A stretch of DNA of 64,000 bases from Lethocerus indicus (taxonomy: Eukaryota > Arthropoda > Insecta > Hemiptera > Belostomatidae), in the NCBI GenBank assembly GCA_019843655.1, contig JACDQD010000105.1, forward strand, positions 4,402,001-4,466,000. Reading direction: 5' to 3'. Below the pieces are notes generated by a model, which saw nothing but the letters and a program-made list of their open reading frames with translations, had not been told where the DNA came from and searched no databases. Below are positions 1 through 12,715 of this stretch, one piece after another (the stretch's first letter is position 1; every line of letters starts with the position of its first letter). Both the position numbers and the translations under genes were made by a program.

Positions 1-1770
1 GCGATTAATCGTGTGATTTACCGTTTCGACTTCTCGTCACAGCAAGTAGGAATCAGTTAATCATATGGTGTAAATGCTGACAGTGGTGACAGCATGTATA
101 ATTGGTAGCCGATACGTATAAGTACGTCACAGTTAGATGCGACCTAAGTGGAAAGCTCGCATTATAATATTGTTCACTGACAATATTATAATTTAAAGAA
201 AAAAAACATCTATCGAGTAAAAGTATATGACAGAAAATAATGGTAATATTAACATTGGGACCAGCTAAATAAATAGTAAATCTTTATACAAATTTAATTT
301 AACCAAACTCGTGGGGCCATTTATACGGTTTAGCCGGTTGCAGAGGGTGACCATTTCTGGAGATAAGGTTATTAAGAATAGTGGGATATGAGGAAATGAA
401 TGTCCGCTTTTTTTTTATCTCTGACCTCTCGACCTGGATAATATTACCTTCGTATAGTAATAATACTACTTATTTTTTAATTTAACACTATATTATTATA
501 ACGATAGCACAGTCGACAGCGTGGAGTGAAAATAATAAAAAGCGTATAAATTCGGGTTATGCCGTTCGTGTATTAAACGCGACGCCTGAACAAAGCCGAA
601 TCGATTTCCCGACATTTTAATCGCACGAATTCTGTTCGCAGCGCCGGGATCAATATTAATATTTGAGCCGCAAATAGCCGGTAAAATCTTCTTATACTTT
701 GGGGCGAAAAAAAAATACAAGCGCGGTCGTTCATAAATTAAGCCCTTGCCAGGTATTTGCCGCCGGTAAAAATACGCTTCTGCTTAACTATTCGTTAATG
801 TTTAACAAACTCCCGAGCACACTCCTCAACCCATAAAGCTATTCTAATAAAAAAAATTGTTTAAATGTAGTAGGTAGGTTTTAATTTTCAACTAAGAGCT
901 ACCGGTTTGCCGACCCCTGCGTTAAACTCAAATCTATGAAACAATATTGGATCTAAATAACGGAGAATGGAAATTATATATATTTATAAGCAGTATCATT
1001 CGGACTTTTCATTGTGTCTGAAGCTGTAATTTGGTGGTGTAAGTTGGTCGTTCTCGTTGGACTTATTTGGGGCGCTTTTACACGACATGAATACATTTCA
1101 CTTGTTTCGCATTCACGTCGCTGTTTTCACCGCTCCCGGAATTCGTTACAGGCCGGAAGCCGAACGGGGGGGGGGGCTCCGTTTTGAAGCGGCCGGCCCT
1201 AGGAGTAATTATATTTTGTCACGAGTCTTGGAGGAGATAGGGATCGTGGGGCTGCTATTCTGGCGCGGGCTTGCGCAACGATGAAGGGCGTTATGAAATG
1301 GTCCGTATCGGTGACACCGTATCGGCGATTATATACGCCCGGTGACAACAACCGGGAAACCGTCAACCGGCGCCGCATCTGAAACGTCGCTCGCTCTGTT
1401 GTGCAACACAATTGGACAATTATTATATTGCCTCAACTTTCATTTTATTTTTTCTCAAACGCGTAAAACCATTCGGGATACAATTTCCGGCGCATTTAGC
1501 CGGGCAAAATTTATGGTTACGCCTATTTCAATTGATTCTCCATTCGACTGGCTCGTCAACCTCTCGCTCAGAATTGAATCATTGGCCCATTCCCGCCGCC
1601 GTCACCTTCCTCTCTCGAGTCTCGTAGAGGCGGAGGGTCATCCTAGGGGGAATCTCTCCTGATCCAAGTGATCTCTTGACAGCTTCTCGGGTTCAAAGAG
1701 CCTATTTCAGCAAAGTGAGTGATGAATGTCGATCGTTTCCACCTTGTCTTAATAGCTGGTACTTAAAATA
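1..1770. other. Intergenic, no gene seen
   Basis: AT-rich spacer with a GC-rich patch at 1140-1390 and poly-G at about 1166-1176. Apart from the hAT-type end at 893-919 I see nothing supportable. Confidence 0.6.
893..919 (-). mobile_element. hAT-type transposon end, solitary
   Basis: Read on the minus strand from 919 it is CAGGGGTCGGCAAACCGGT, a typical hAT-superfamily terminal sequence. No matching opposite end or transposase was found to the left. Confidence 0.4.
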
Positions 1771-1990
1771 GCATCCGAAGTAGTTGGTAAGTACGCCACG
1801 TACTGAGTGGTCATGAGCTGTGATCCGGGTTTGAATCCCACCGAGCGGGCCGAGTTAACTGCAAGTTTAAACTGAACCTTGAATTTTCTGCACTGAAAAT
1901 TTGTAACGAGTCGATTGTTCCGAATATAAAAAAAAAATATCTCCGCCACAAAGGCATCTGTATCAGTAATAAAATGACGTACGCCTATTG
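1771..1990 (+). repeat. tRNA-derived SINE candidate
   Basis: An A-box-like AGTTGGTAAGTACG (about 1782-1795) and a B-box-like GGGTTTGAATCCC (1827-1839) lie about 45 bp apart, as in RNA polymerase III promoters. A clean cloverleaf does not fold and a non-tRNA stretch follows, so this is more likely a SINE than a tRNA gene. Confidence 0.4.
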
Positions 1991-4416
1991 AAATGTCTGT
2001 GTAAGACTTTTTTCTTTTTTCATACTTCATTTTTAAGGACTCAACGATTGACCATGTAAACCATTGTGTCTAACCATTTGTTCTTTGTGTTTCGTATTGT
2101 CCAGTCGCCGAAGGTTTTTATCGTTTTCGCCTGTCGTCGTTTCTAAATTTATTGTTACCGAACGCCGTTTGTTTTCCTTGAGATAATCACCTCGGGTGAT
2201 GATATCTCGAACAGTTTCGGGCCTCCCCGCTACTGTATTAACATCGGGGAGTGACTGGTGATATTGTGTTTTAGTGACACGATATGTAAATTTTGTGTAA
2301 TGTCTCATCGGCATCGGCATGTGTAAATGTCCAATTTTATCGGAAGCGGAGTTCTACCGCGGCGAAAATCTGAAAAAGTTCTCGGGACCGCGATACAAAA
2401 TATGAGTTCTGTCTCTCGGGAGATTCGGTAAATCCAGTAATGGACGTGGCGTTGTTTGAAATTGTAAAAGAAGATGTAAAAGTAACGAAGTGTCAAATTA
2501 AAGTGCCCATAACAAGTTGATTATCGCCGTCAAGTTGCGGCCGGGGAACAAATTCGTTTGTTTTCTGTGTTTTTTTTATCCCGTGCCGTTAATGAACTAT
2601 TTATAAAGGCGGGCTGTCCGATTAATTACTTTTCAGTCGGGCTCCCTTTCCGGTCAGATCCGAACCAATTTGTGCACTGGGAGGGGGATTGGGCGTCACT
2701 AATGACATAGTTTAATAAACCTATTAGGTCCGCTGAGCTCCCTGTCAGCACTAATTAAGGATTATTTCGGTGACAGGAGGTGCCGGCGGGATACGCCCGA
2801 TATTGGTCTGGCCCGCTTCTAACTTTAAAACGGGTCCAATTGAACCCGCAACTCCCAATTGCTGCGGATCCTCTAAGTCCTAATATTAATATCGGATCGA
2901 CGACATTAGGCGCTACGAATTTACACGATTCTGCCAACTCTGACGGGCATAACTTAAGATCAAATAAAAATCGGGCATTGCAAATATTTTCCATAGTATG
3001 CCGCATACAATTCGGCATTTTGACTGCTTGAATAAATCATAATCGTGTATGTATAACGAATTTCCAAACTATACTTACCAGTTACAGATTCACAATTCTA
3101 TACTTTGAACGTGTCTTTCGATAATACATTATTTGGGACGTAATTACGTCAATATATGATCAAATCTAATACAATTAATTTTATCCTATTTGGGTAGAAT
3201 TGTATCATTGGTCGAGCGTTTGGTTATCAAAAACGGGAAATTTAAACGTGAAATTTCTTGGTAACCTCTCACATTAGAAATGTAATTCGCGAGGCCAGAA
3301 CCCTGCCGATTACGATGTAAATTACGAGGAAAATACAAACTGGCGATATATTTATAGACATTATTTATATGGCTCAAGAGGACTTCATTCACCGCGTGTT
3401 GAACAAGTTCCAACCGGCTGAAATAAAAGCGTGCAACAATCCTTATATATATCAACAATATATTTAATTTATCAACACTGTTTTTATTCGATTTATCATT
3501 GTCGTCAAAATTACATTATAAATACAATCTATTTAAGAAAAATTAAAGAAACCCTTGGCTTTCACTCTTTACAGTTCAGCTCTCACTCGTTGGAGCTGTT
3601 TCTTTACAGTCCTCCCAGGATAATAGAAACCCCGCGAACTGGAAATGACTGTTATTTGGGTAACTACCAGGCAATTCCTGCATTTTCCATTTAAAGTTGC
3701 CCGTCTGATTGACATTGGCCGGGCGGCTGGACCTGTGTTATAATCGATACGGGGCTCTATATCGGACCGGTTGCGTAACCGGCGAAGGAGTCCCTTTTGC
3801 GTTGCGCCATTACGTAAAACCGCCACCGGTTAGGAAATGACCCGACATTTTGCAGGAAACAAACGCCCAATTAGAAGTTGTTTCAGAGCGGCTATTTGCG
3901 CATTGTCTGCGGGCAGCCGCCAACTCCCCCTCGACGTTTAAATAGGTATATGAAAGAGGAGGCTTCGCCGACCCGGCGGGGCTGGGGAACTGCTGAACTT
4001 AATCAGTGTTACATAAATGATTGGTTACATAAATATCATAAAAGGGTCGTTGCTCTCACGGCCCGTTAAACAGTTTCGCAAACAATTCTTGCATTTATTA
4101 TCTCTATTTAATTTATATTTATATCTTGTTTATTTTCCAATAATTTGCGTAAAAATAATTCCTGTAAAATTATAATTTATCAAATCGTGTATTGTAACTT
4201 AAATACAGTCTATATACCCGATATAGAAGGAGGGTAATGAATGGATGATTAATGGAGGAGAGGGATTCAACGGGCGAATTAGGATGAGGACCGAGGCGGG
4301 AATGAAACTTTAGGGACCGGGATTTTATTAATTCGTCAACTGTCGTAACTGTCTTGTGAGGTCGTGGTTTATGGTATGATTTGAAACATACCAGGGGGCA
4401 TTAAAGATGGTTCGGA
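1991..4416. other. Intergenic, no gene seen
   Basis: Mixed AT-rich sequence with moderately GC-rich patches. Open frames are under 100 codons and show no recognisable domain. Confidence 0.6.
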
Positions 4417-4500
4417 AGACTTTTGATTGCAATCTCCGGATGAGAATGATGTCGGATGTCTCGGCGGAACCCCTTGTTCACGTCGGTTTCAATATGGCTT
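4417..4500 (+). repeat. Dispersed repeat, copy 1 (partner at 21435)
   Basis: AGACTTTTGATTGCAATCTC and TGTCTCGGCGGAACC match GGACTTTTGATTGGAATCTC and TGTCTCGGTGGAACC at 21435-21530, in the same order and spacing, followed by CGGTTTCAAT in both. Confidence 0.6.
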
Positions 4501-4539
4501 TGTAGATTCCGTTGGCTAGGGTAAATTTTGTTAGGTTTA

Positions 4540-5259
4540 TTAATAATACTAGCTGAACTACCCGGCCTTGTTCGGGGGGTTCACATCAATGAGAATATAT
4601 TCGTTTTATGACAAAGCAATTAGCTCATGCTGAAAATATCTGAGAAAACATTAATGTATGATACCTGTTATATATAGCTTTTATATTAATTCAAGAAGCT
4701 TTAATGTAAATTATTAAATTATAATATTTAAATAACAGAAAGAGAAACAATATGTTAAATATATGTTGGCTGCTTTTTGGTAACGTGACGAACTATACTT
4801 TTAATTATTAACCGTGACCTGGAAACTTTTCGCTAAACGTGTGTGTGGGTTAGCTGTATACGTGCTGTAAATTTGGTGAGAATCGGAGCAGCCGTTCACG
4901 TTGTACAGCGTAGGGGTCACTGCTGACCTTTTAGAAAGAGAGATATATTAGATTTTCTGCTGAGATATTAGAAAGATATAAGACAAATATTATATAGAAA
5001 ATATAGAAAAACCAAATAACGATTTTGGCGATTTCTAATCAGTGCCGCATTGGTCGTCATAGAGAGGAACAATTGTATTTATTATTGGTGAGAATCGGAT
5101 CAGCCGTTCACGTGGTACAGCGTAGAGGTCACTGCTGACCTTTGACCTGACCTGTGACCTGGAAATGTGCTTCTTGACCCGACCGGACATGAGATGCACG
5201 CACGCTGAACGTTTGGTGGAAATCGGTTCAGCCGTTTGGAAATGCACAGCGCACAGGCG

Positions 5260-5310
<51 letters not shown>
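4540..5310 (+). repeat. Retrotransposon-like dispersed repeat with internal duplication and (AC)n tail
   Basis: It starts with CTAGCTGAACTACCCGGCCT, a signature I associate with dispersed arthropod repeats. It contains two copies of a ~57-bp module (4875-4931 and 5087-5143, each GGTGAGAATCGGA.CAGCCG), a third partial copy near 5215, and ends in (AC)n at 5261-5308. No protein is encoded. Confidence 0.55.
5261..5308 (+). repeat. (AC)n microsatellite
   Basis: A 48-bp perfect dinucleotide run. The apparent Thr-His or Cys-Val ORFs over it are artefacts. Confidence 0.98.
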
Positions 5311-8300
5311 TCCATTTGACAAATATTATGTAGATTTATTGTTGCGAATAAATGCGCGTCCTGGACGCTACCCCGGTAACCGACCCAGTTTCTCAAACAA
5401 TATGGCCTCTTGTCTACCGACGATTGTAAAAAACCGATAACCCGCTGTCTATTATTGTCGGAGCCGGCGCATACCGCTGGAGACCATTATTGCGAATACA
5501 GGCGATAGTATCGTTCGCTGTGCGTATTTCAGTAATTTGAATATTATCAGATTCGTTCCAACAGTCGAAACCCGCATTCTGATCGGTGATGGAATTTAAA
5601 ATTTTGCCCCAAACTCCCAGTTGCGGACATTGAGCACGATTATGCGACTGAAGCCAAAGTTGTTTAACCAAGTAGCCGGTCGGTAGCCCTATCGATCGAG
5701 GAAGAAAGGTCATGTCCTATTGCTTTTATACGACGGCCCGGCTCTTCTTTCTCCTCCCTGTGTCCCGATCGCTCCGCCCATTTTAACCAATTTCATTTCC
5801 GGCATGGGCACGTTCCCTATCGATCCGATTCGAGGTACGCATTTTTTCCCAGCACTTACAGTTTACAAGTTGTTTATTACCGCTAGGATCTTTAACGCAC
5901 CGCTTGTGATTTTTTATCTTGTATTTTATCACAAAATACAAATTTTTACAATGTTCACTAATAACACAGATTTTTCTAATATTCGGAGGCTGAATGGTTC
6001 GAGTTTCTCTCCAAGACAAGTCTCGATTATTTTGTTGTTTAGAGCCTCTCAACGAAAGTTCGTAATTTTTTTTTAAATTCTATTTTGTGTTCATGAACAA
6101 AATGAAAGAGAAGTCGAAGTTTGCGGTGTATATTTAATACATTAGGTCGAATTCAATACATAGGTAAATTGGGTGTTGTAATGAACTCATTTTCGCTCGA
6201 GCTCTTAAACAGACATTCTTCGTACTCTTTTCTGGCAACATTGCGAATCACTTTATCAAAAATCATAATCAATAACACTGGAAAAAAGCGCGACGAGTGC
6301 CCTCAACTCAATCAGTAATCTCAATACTTCAAATAGAAGCATTTGGAGTACAAAAAATGTACACACGTGAGTCAATTCGAAGATAAATGTTTTCCTCTAA
6401 GCTTTTTTGAAATCATATTTATAATTCCTCACAATGTTTTTAAACTAAATTTTTAATAATATTGTTTATCTCAATGGATATTAATAAGCAAAAAAAATGT
6501 ATAACAATTCAAGAAATAAGTGTCAACGAAAGTGTTTTTCATATTTTGAATTCTAGAACACTGTGCGTAACGGCTACAAACGTAATACCATTCAACTCCT
6601 AAGTTAAATGGCAAATTTCGTATAGGTCTGTGTTGAAAATAATGATTACATCAATGTATATATTTTCCGTGAGGGAGTAACGTTTTTATTTTTGAATAAA
6701 ACACGTTTGAAATGAATCATGCATTCACAAAAATTTAATGGACAGCAAAGAATGTATTTATTTCTGGAAGAAACTATGTGTATTAACTATAAATGCCAGG
6801 ATTTCTTCCCTCGTATTCTGGCTGGAACCAACTCATATGCACTGTGTGGACGCAATTATTCATTCGGGGTTTTATCTTTTAACTTATCCTCATTAATCTC
6901 CATTTCAATATGGAACAAAGAAAAGCGGAGTTAGAGATTCTCGGAGGTTTTTCTAGAAAATCAATTTCATATCGGTCAAATGAGCGGAGGCTAGATATGT
7001 TAAACCCGCCAAACTGCATCACTAACTGGTTTGCATAACCGGGCGCCGTGAACAAAGATAACATGAATTTAACAGTATAGTTTATATATATTTCAATGTT
7101 ATTATATTTGTATTTACTTCAACCCACAGATTAGTAAAGACATATGACATATGAGTGCAGTTAGTGCGAATTATTCTAGCGTTCCAGTCATTAACATTTT
7201 CAGTGTTAATACAATTTGGTTTCACTAATACCATCAGGACGACTCCAGGCAATAAACGAGTATCAATGCAAGTTATTAGATGAGATGGAGCTTGCTCCAA
7301 GTTTAAGCAATAACTGACCTATGAAAATTCACCCCTACATTTAGTCCGCCCATTTTATAAGTCGGGGCAAGTACAAAATATATTGCTCCAAATATTAGTA
7401 CAGATAAATTTATTTGTTTTTCGCTTAGTTAACAAACGTTTAGATAGTAGTTTCTACTGCCTTCTTTTCAGAAGGCAACTCAATAGCCTGTTGGATCTCT
7501 GCCACTGACCTGATTATCCCCAATTAATTTAATTGATTTTTAACAAATGTTTTTAGAAGTTAATATTTAATTATCATAATTTAATGATATAAGTGCAGAG
7601 GTCATATTGCAATAGTATTCATAATTTTGTTTAGGAAGTATAATTCTTTGTTTTTGTTATTACATTTGCTTATATTCATAACTAGAACCATACCGCTGAC
7701 AAAAGTAATCTTGGTATTTATAAATGACTAGTAATATTAAGCATTCAAGGTAGTACTCTTGGTCTGTTAACGATTGGAGGTAGAAGATAGCTGATATATT
7801 TTGTAGAAATAAAGTTCATCCAATTTCGCCACAAGGGTTTCAAAATTTGGAGGAGATTGGTCATTATTCGGATCGGTAGTGATCTCGACCGTGCCCTGGA
7901 GACAATTTTAAAAAGGAATAGAATTTGCATTGAGCGAACTCACTGAATGGGCAGATTGATAGAAACTGATAGCGGGATCTGGAAAATTAACTCCCGGTCT
8001 TCGGAAACCGGACGCGGTGTATTCAAGCTCTTCCGACGATCCACTTGGAAAATTGATATAGCGATATTTTGTTCCGAACCATCGCCAGCCCCATGAATCG
8101 AGATATAGTTGCGATGTCAATTTAAAAATCTCCAAAAAACAAATTAATATTCTGTTATTGTTACTGGGAGTATTCCTTTTGTTTTTTCGGCAACAAGATA
8201 CCATTGCTTAATCGTATACTTTTGCAATAATAGCCATCTATTATTTTTTCCTAATTACCCGAGGATATGCAATTGATCCGAGGGAGCCAATGCAAGGAGT

Positions 8301-11300
8301 ATCAGTGCATCTGCAGTGTAGCATACGGCAAAATTGACACGCACACTTAAAGATAAAAGGCGCAATTTCGAAACGCTGATGGATGGGCCTCTCAATTATT
8401 ATATTAAAAATAATCTGGTCTCGGCTCGGACATATGTATATATTTATCATATTGTACGGTAGTGTCAAAAATAACAGTAATACAATGGCTGTGTAAAACG
8501 CTTTTGGACTACATGTAGAAAGCTGCTGTAGACCGATCTCTCCCAACCAATTCTATATTCCTCTGTGGTATTCTGCATCCATTATCGACCCTGCCCTTAC
8601 TCGGCATCCTTTGCTATCTCCATAGATTTATTTTTCATTAAATATTCATATCAAGTTAATTTTACACTGAGAAAAGCGACTCGTCTTCCTGTTTTCCGGT
8701 AACTGTCCAATCTTCCTATACAAAAAATCAATTGTGCGAACTACAATTGGACAGAAGATTGACATGAAATTCACATACAAGATTTAGACGTATAGAAACA
8801 GATCGCAAATATTGCTAAATAAAATAATTCGTTAATGTATAAATAATTTTAAAAACAAAGATTAGTAAATTGCGATGAGGCCTATTCGAAGAAAATATTT
8901 TAATATCTACCGGCCACGGAGCTTTCAATCTAAATTTGGACATTCATTGACACCATTAAGACATCTGTATTAAGTCATACTTTCCCGTCACTCCTGAAAT
9001 GAACGTAATTCAAGTTTTATATTAAATTTCCACCCGTAAACTGGGCAGGGAAAGTGAACAGTGAGTTGGTGGATAGTGGGGCTGTCCAGAATTGAGTCGA
9101 AGCTTTGCCCAGATTGTCCTTGATTGTCCATTGTCCACCAAACTCGGCCACAATGATAACACCACACTACAGATACCACAACTCACGGCGAAATATCCTC
9201 TCCAAACTAGTCGCATCAGCATTAAATTAGCGTCTCTCAATCAATTCAGTCGAATACTAATTACATTCGGCTGGCGACTAAATAATTGCGGATTTTTTAG
9301 GTTAATGAGGTGCCCAGACATCGAGCATTTTTCGGTATCCAAGATGCCTCAATGCATGTGCGGAACACATTTAACTTTATGGTATCGTTTAGGGACTTTA
9401 TTTGGCAGTTATCGACTCGTTAAAATTTATTATAATTAGCGCAGTACGATTCGGAAAACACTAATCGACGTTAATTGCGTACAGCTCATTTAGTATTCAT
9501 ATTTTAGTGGGTAACTTGCGACATAAGTGTCGTAAACCAGTCAGGTGCTAATTTCGCCTTCAATGTTCTAACCTTCGTAATTTGAAAAGTAGAGGCCTCG
9601 TTACCACACTTCTAGTATTGAATTCAAATGTATGTACAGACATGTATATATTGTGGATAATCTCATTTAAGTATTAACAAATTGGAAGTGTTCGACCAAG
9701 ATTAATATCTGTACTCGTGGTGTTGTAACATTAACACTCGTATATTATAAATGTACTTAAACCGCGAAATGATTAAAGTAATAAATCATATTGAGCACAA
9801 GCGTCATGTTAAAAAAAGGAGTTAAATTATTACAATATTAATTATTATTATTTATTTTCCATCCACATATTTCTATTTCTTATAATTATTACATACATTA
9901 CTACCACATACGAAAAATGGAAATACTGCGTTGGTAAAATCTTGTTTGTGCATTTTATCGGTGTCTAAAGTATAATAAAACAGATGCGGGATCTTATCTC
10001 GGTCGGTTATCTAGTTCGGGAGAAATTAATAACCGGTAGGAGAGGGTCGATAACGCTGACCTCAGCCGGTTCTCCAGTCAGTCTTAGCGGTGACAATGTC
10101 CACATTGAAAAATTTAAACATGAAATACCTTCACTTCGCTACAAATATCATAATCTGGCTCAAACATGCTCATAGTTTGCATAGGTAGATCTAAACTTAG
10201 CAAATCCAGTTTAGAATTATGTTGATCAACCATGCATTCAACATCTGCCAAACAACCGAATAAGCGAAAAGCCCGATTATTAATTTTATCATTCCGGAAA
10301 TCTTCTCCACTTGATGATTGATTTAGTCTTATGCTAGACCAATTTAGGCTTCTCGCCATTTTCAGTAGCATTTCATAAGTAGATTAGTCAGGGGCACCCT
10401 TTCTGTACTGTTATTGTGTTTCTAGTCTTTGGGCTTTATAGACTCTACAAAACGTTCAAAGGTGTAGATATTTGTCGAGAAAATTCCCTATTTATTTTAG
10501 GCTCAATTATGGCCTGCGTATCTTTAAGCACACGACAAATTAAATAAAAACTCCGCACTGACAGCGGATAATAATCTCAGTTATCATAAGCCACTTGACA
10601 AAACCAATACTGGTAAACCCAAAAAAAGAAGAGAACATAAAAAACAACAGTAATCCAGACATAGGTGCTTCCATATTTCAATATATGAAAATGTAATGCT
10701 GATACCGGTCTAGTGTAAGACGAAATCAGCGAATGGAGACGGAAGATCCAAACGATGAGATTATTAAAAGAAATTGTAAATCTGAATTACACAATTACCA
10801 AAATTTACCGTTAACAGTAATTTGTTATCAAGATACGTGTAAATATTGATTATTTGCCTTCACTTTTTCTTGTAGTATTTACTTGTTTAATGTAACGTGC
10901 GTTTTCCGTATCACTTCGAAATTTTAAAATTCGTCTTTACACCGCTTGCAACTATTATTGCATAAGACCAAATCAGCGAGTGTAATAGATCAAAGGGATT
11001 ACACAGAACAGATGGGGGATGCTTTTTTATAGCATCTATATTAAGAACCTAACATCTATATTAAAGACGTTCTATACAATGCTGTGGTTTGAGTTGATGT
11101 AGACAAATTTGTCAACAGCATTTGTCATATCAAATTTGTTGTATATTAAGAAAGAGTTTAGATTTCAGTGTTGGCCCAGTTGAAAATTCCGTGATTTGAT
11201 TAATATTCATACAACTCTCAAAGTGCAATTTACGCGATTATAGACATTATTACAATGGAATGGTCCAACATCAAGTAGTAGTGGTGCAGGAGAAAAACAA

Positions 11301-11564
11301 ACAGTGACTTATAGTCGATTAAATAAACGAGAAGAGAATAAAACAAATGGAATTCCAACTAATCCAACTTTCTGAGTACTTTGTAATTCCAAATTTCTGT
11401 CCGCCCCCTCTTTATTTGCTTCAGAACATTTTCCACCTCTGTTCAGATATTCAGTCGAATCCTGTTAATATAATAGAACAAATAAACCTGAGTGGCCCAA
11501 GTATTCGAGACCTAACTTCGACATCAATTAAAGGCCGACTTAATTAGTTCAAACTTAGCCTTAG
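5311..11564. other. Intergenic, no gene seen
   Basis: Mostly AT-rich unique sequence. Only an old repeat fragment at about 10.7 kb stands out. Short ORFs (up to 118 codons at 5720) have no domain signal. Confidence 0.6.
10698..10755 (+). repeat. Old, diverged copy of composite-repeat terminus
   Basis: GATACCGGTCTAGTGTAAGA followed by CGAAATCAGCGAATGGAGAC aligns with the family order ACCGGTCTAGC, AAAGACC, AAACCAGCGAGAGGAGACAG. Several substitutions suggest an old insertion. Confidence 0.4.
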
Positions 11565-11640
11565 TTCAGTTCAAATTTAAATTCAAATTCAGATTTAATT
11601 CAAATTTAAATTTAAATTCAATTCAAATTTTTGTTTTGTA
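11565..11640. repeat. TTCAAATTTAAA low-complexity tract
   Basis: Irregular iterations of TTCAAATTTAAATTCAAATT-type words precede the degenerate repeat block. Confidence 0.85.
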
Positions 11641-11689
11641 AATATCCTTTTCATTTGGAATATATTTTATCAGCATACATCGCAATTTT

Positions 11690-12140
11690 GATGGTAAAAA
11701 TACGGATCGTAACGCCTCATGAACGCACTTTGACGGTAAAAAAAACGGTATTGCCGTTTTTTTACCATAAAATCAGGACCGAAAAGCTGTAAAATTAGGG
11801 TTGTAAAGTATTTATTACTGCAAAATCAAGAGATAATGTACCGCCAATTTAGGTATAAAAAGCGTTTTTTATCTCGAAATCGGAGCTCGAAATGCGGGGA
11901 AAGCAGTTTTTCACCTTTAATTCCGGCCTCAGAAACGGTTTTTTAACCCAAAATCAGTTCTAAAAACAGGTTTTTCACTTTCAAATCCTGGCTCTAAAGC
12001 CACAAATCGTGGTTTTTCGCCGCAAAATCAGTGCTGGTAAGCGGTTATTGACCGGAAAATCTGCGTAAAAAAACTTATTTTTCGGCCAAAAATAAGGATG
12101 AAAAGGGGTTCGCATAAACACATAATCTGGTCTAAAGAGT
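11690..12140 (+). repeat. Degenerate ~32-bp tandem repeat
   Basis: AAATCAG-like words recur at about 11771, 11793, 11824, 11846, 11878, 11919, 11952, 11983, 12005, 12026, 12058, 12090 and 12124, mostly 31-34 or 21-22 bp apart. Each is followed by CTNAAAA and then GGTTTTTCACC-like sequence. It appears to be an old satellite. Confidence 0.55.
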
Positions 12141-12672
12141 TGTTTTTCAACCTATACAGTAGTACTTGTTACCACCAACTGTAGGCCCAAACCGTGTATT
12201 CATTACAAAACTGCGCTCGAATCTCTTTCACTTTCCTACGATTCATCATAACTAGGATCAAAGGTTATTTGATTACCAACTCTTCCGAACGCGTCCGAAC
12301 TGTGTTTTCACCATAAATAATAGCCTCAAACCGTTTTTTCATTTCGAAAACAGCGGTCAGAACTGTTTCCAAAATGTATTTTCAACTGTTATATGCGGAG
12401 TTATTAATATTTTAATTTAAATTAAATGTCAAATTATAGAAACGAGCAGAAATTAATCTATTGCCGCCCAATGGTTAAACACATCAAATAAATCCTACGT
12501 CCAAATTTAATGACATCGAATAACACCGGTTGGTTGGCCCGTAAATTGCAGTTAGGCCGGCCACTATCCCTGGCGAGGTAGAGAGGCCGTCCATTTAACA
12601 AACATTAGGCTATTGGGACGGCGAGAATTCAATTCGGTTTTAGCCAGATTAATTAAGAGTGCCGGCTATAAC

Positions 12673-12715
12673 TCCCGCCCCGCCCCGCCCCGCCCCGCGC
12701 CAGCCCCAGCCCCAG
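12673..12715 (+). repeat. (CCCGC)n then CCAGC-rich tract
   Basis: About five CGCCC pentamers followed by CAGCCC hexamers. It explains the Pro/Ala-rich apparent ORF here. Confidence 0.9.
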
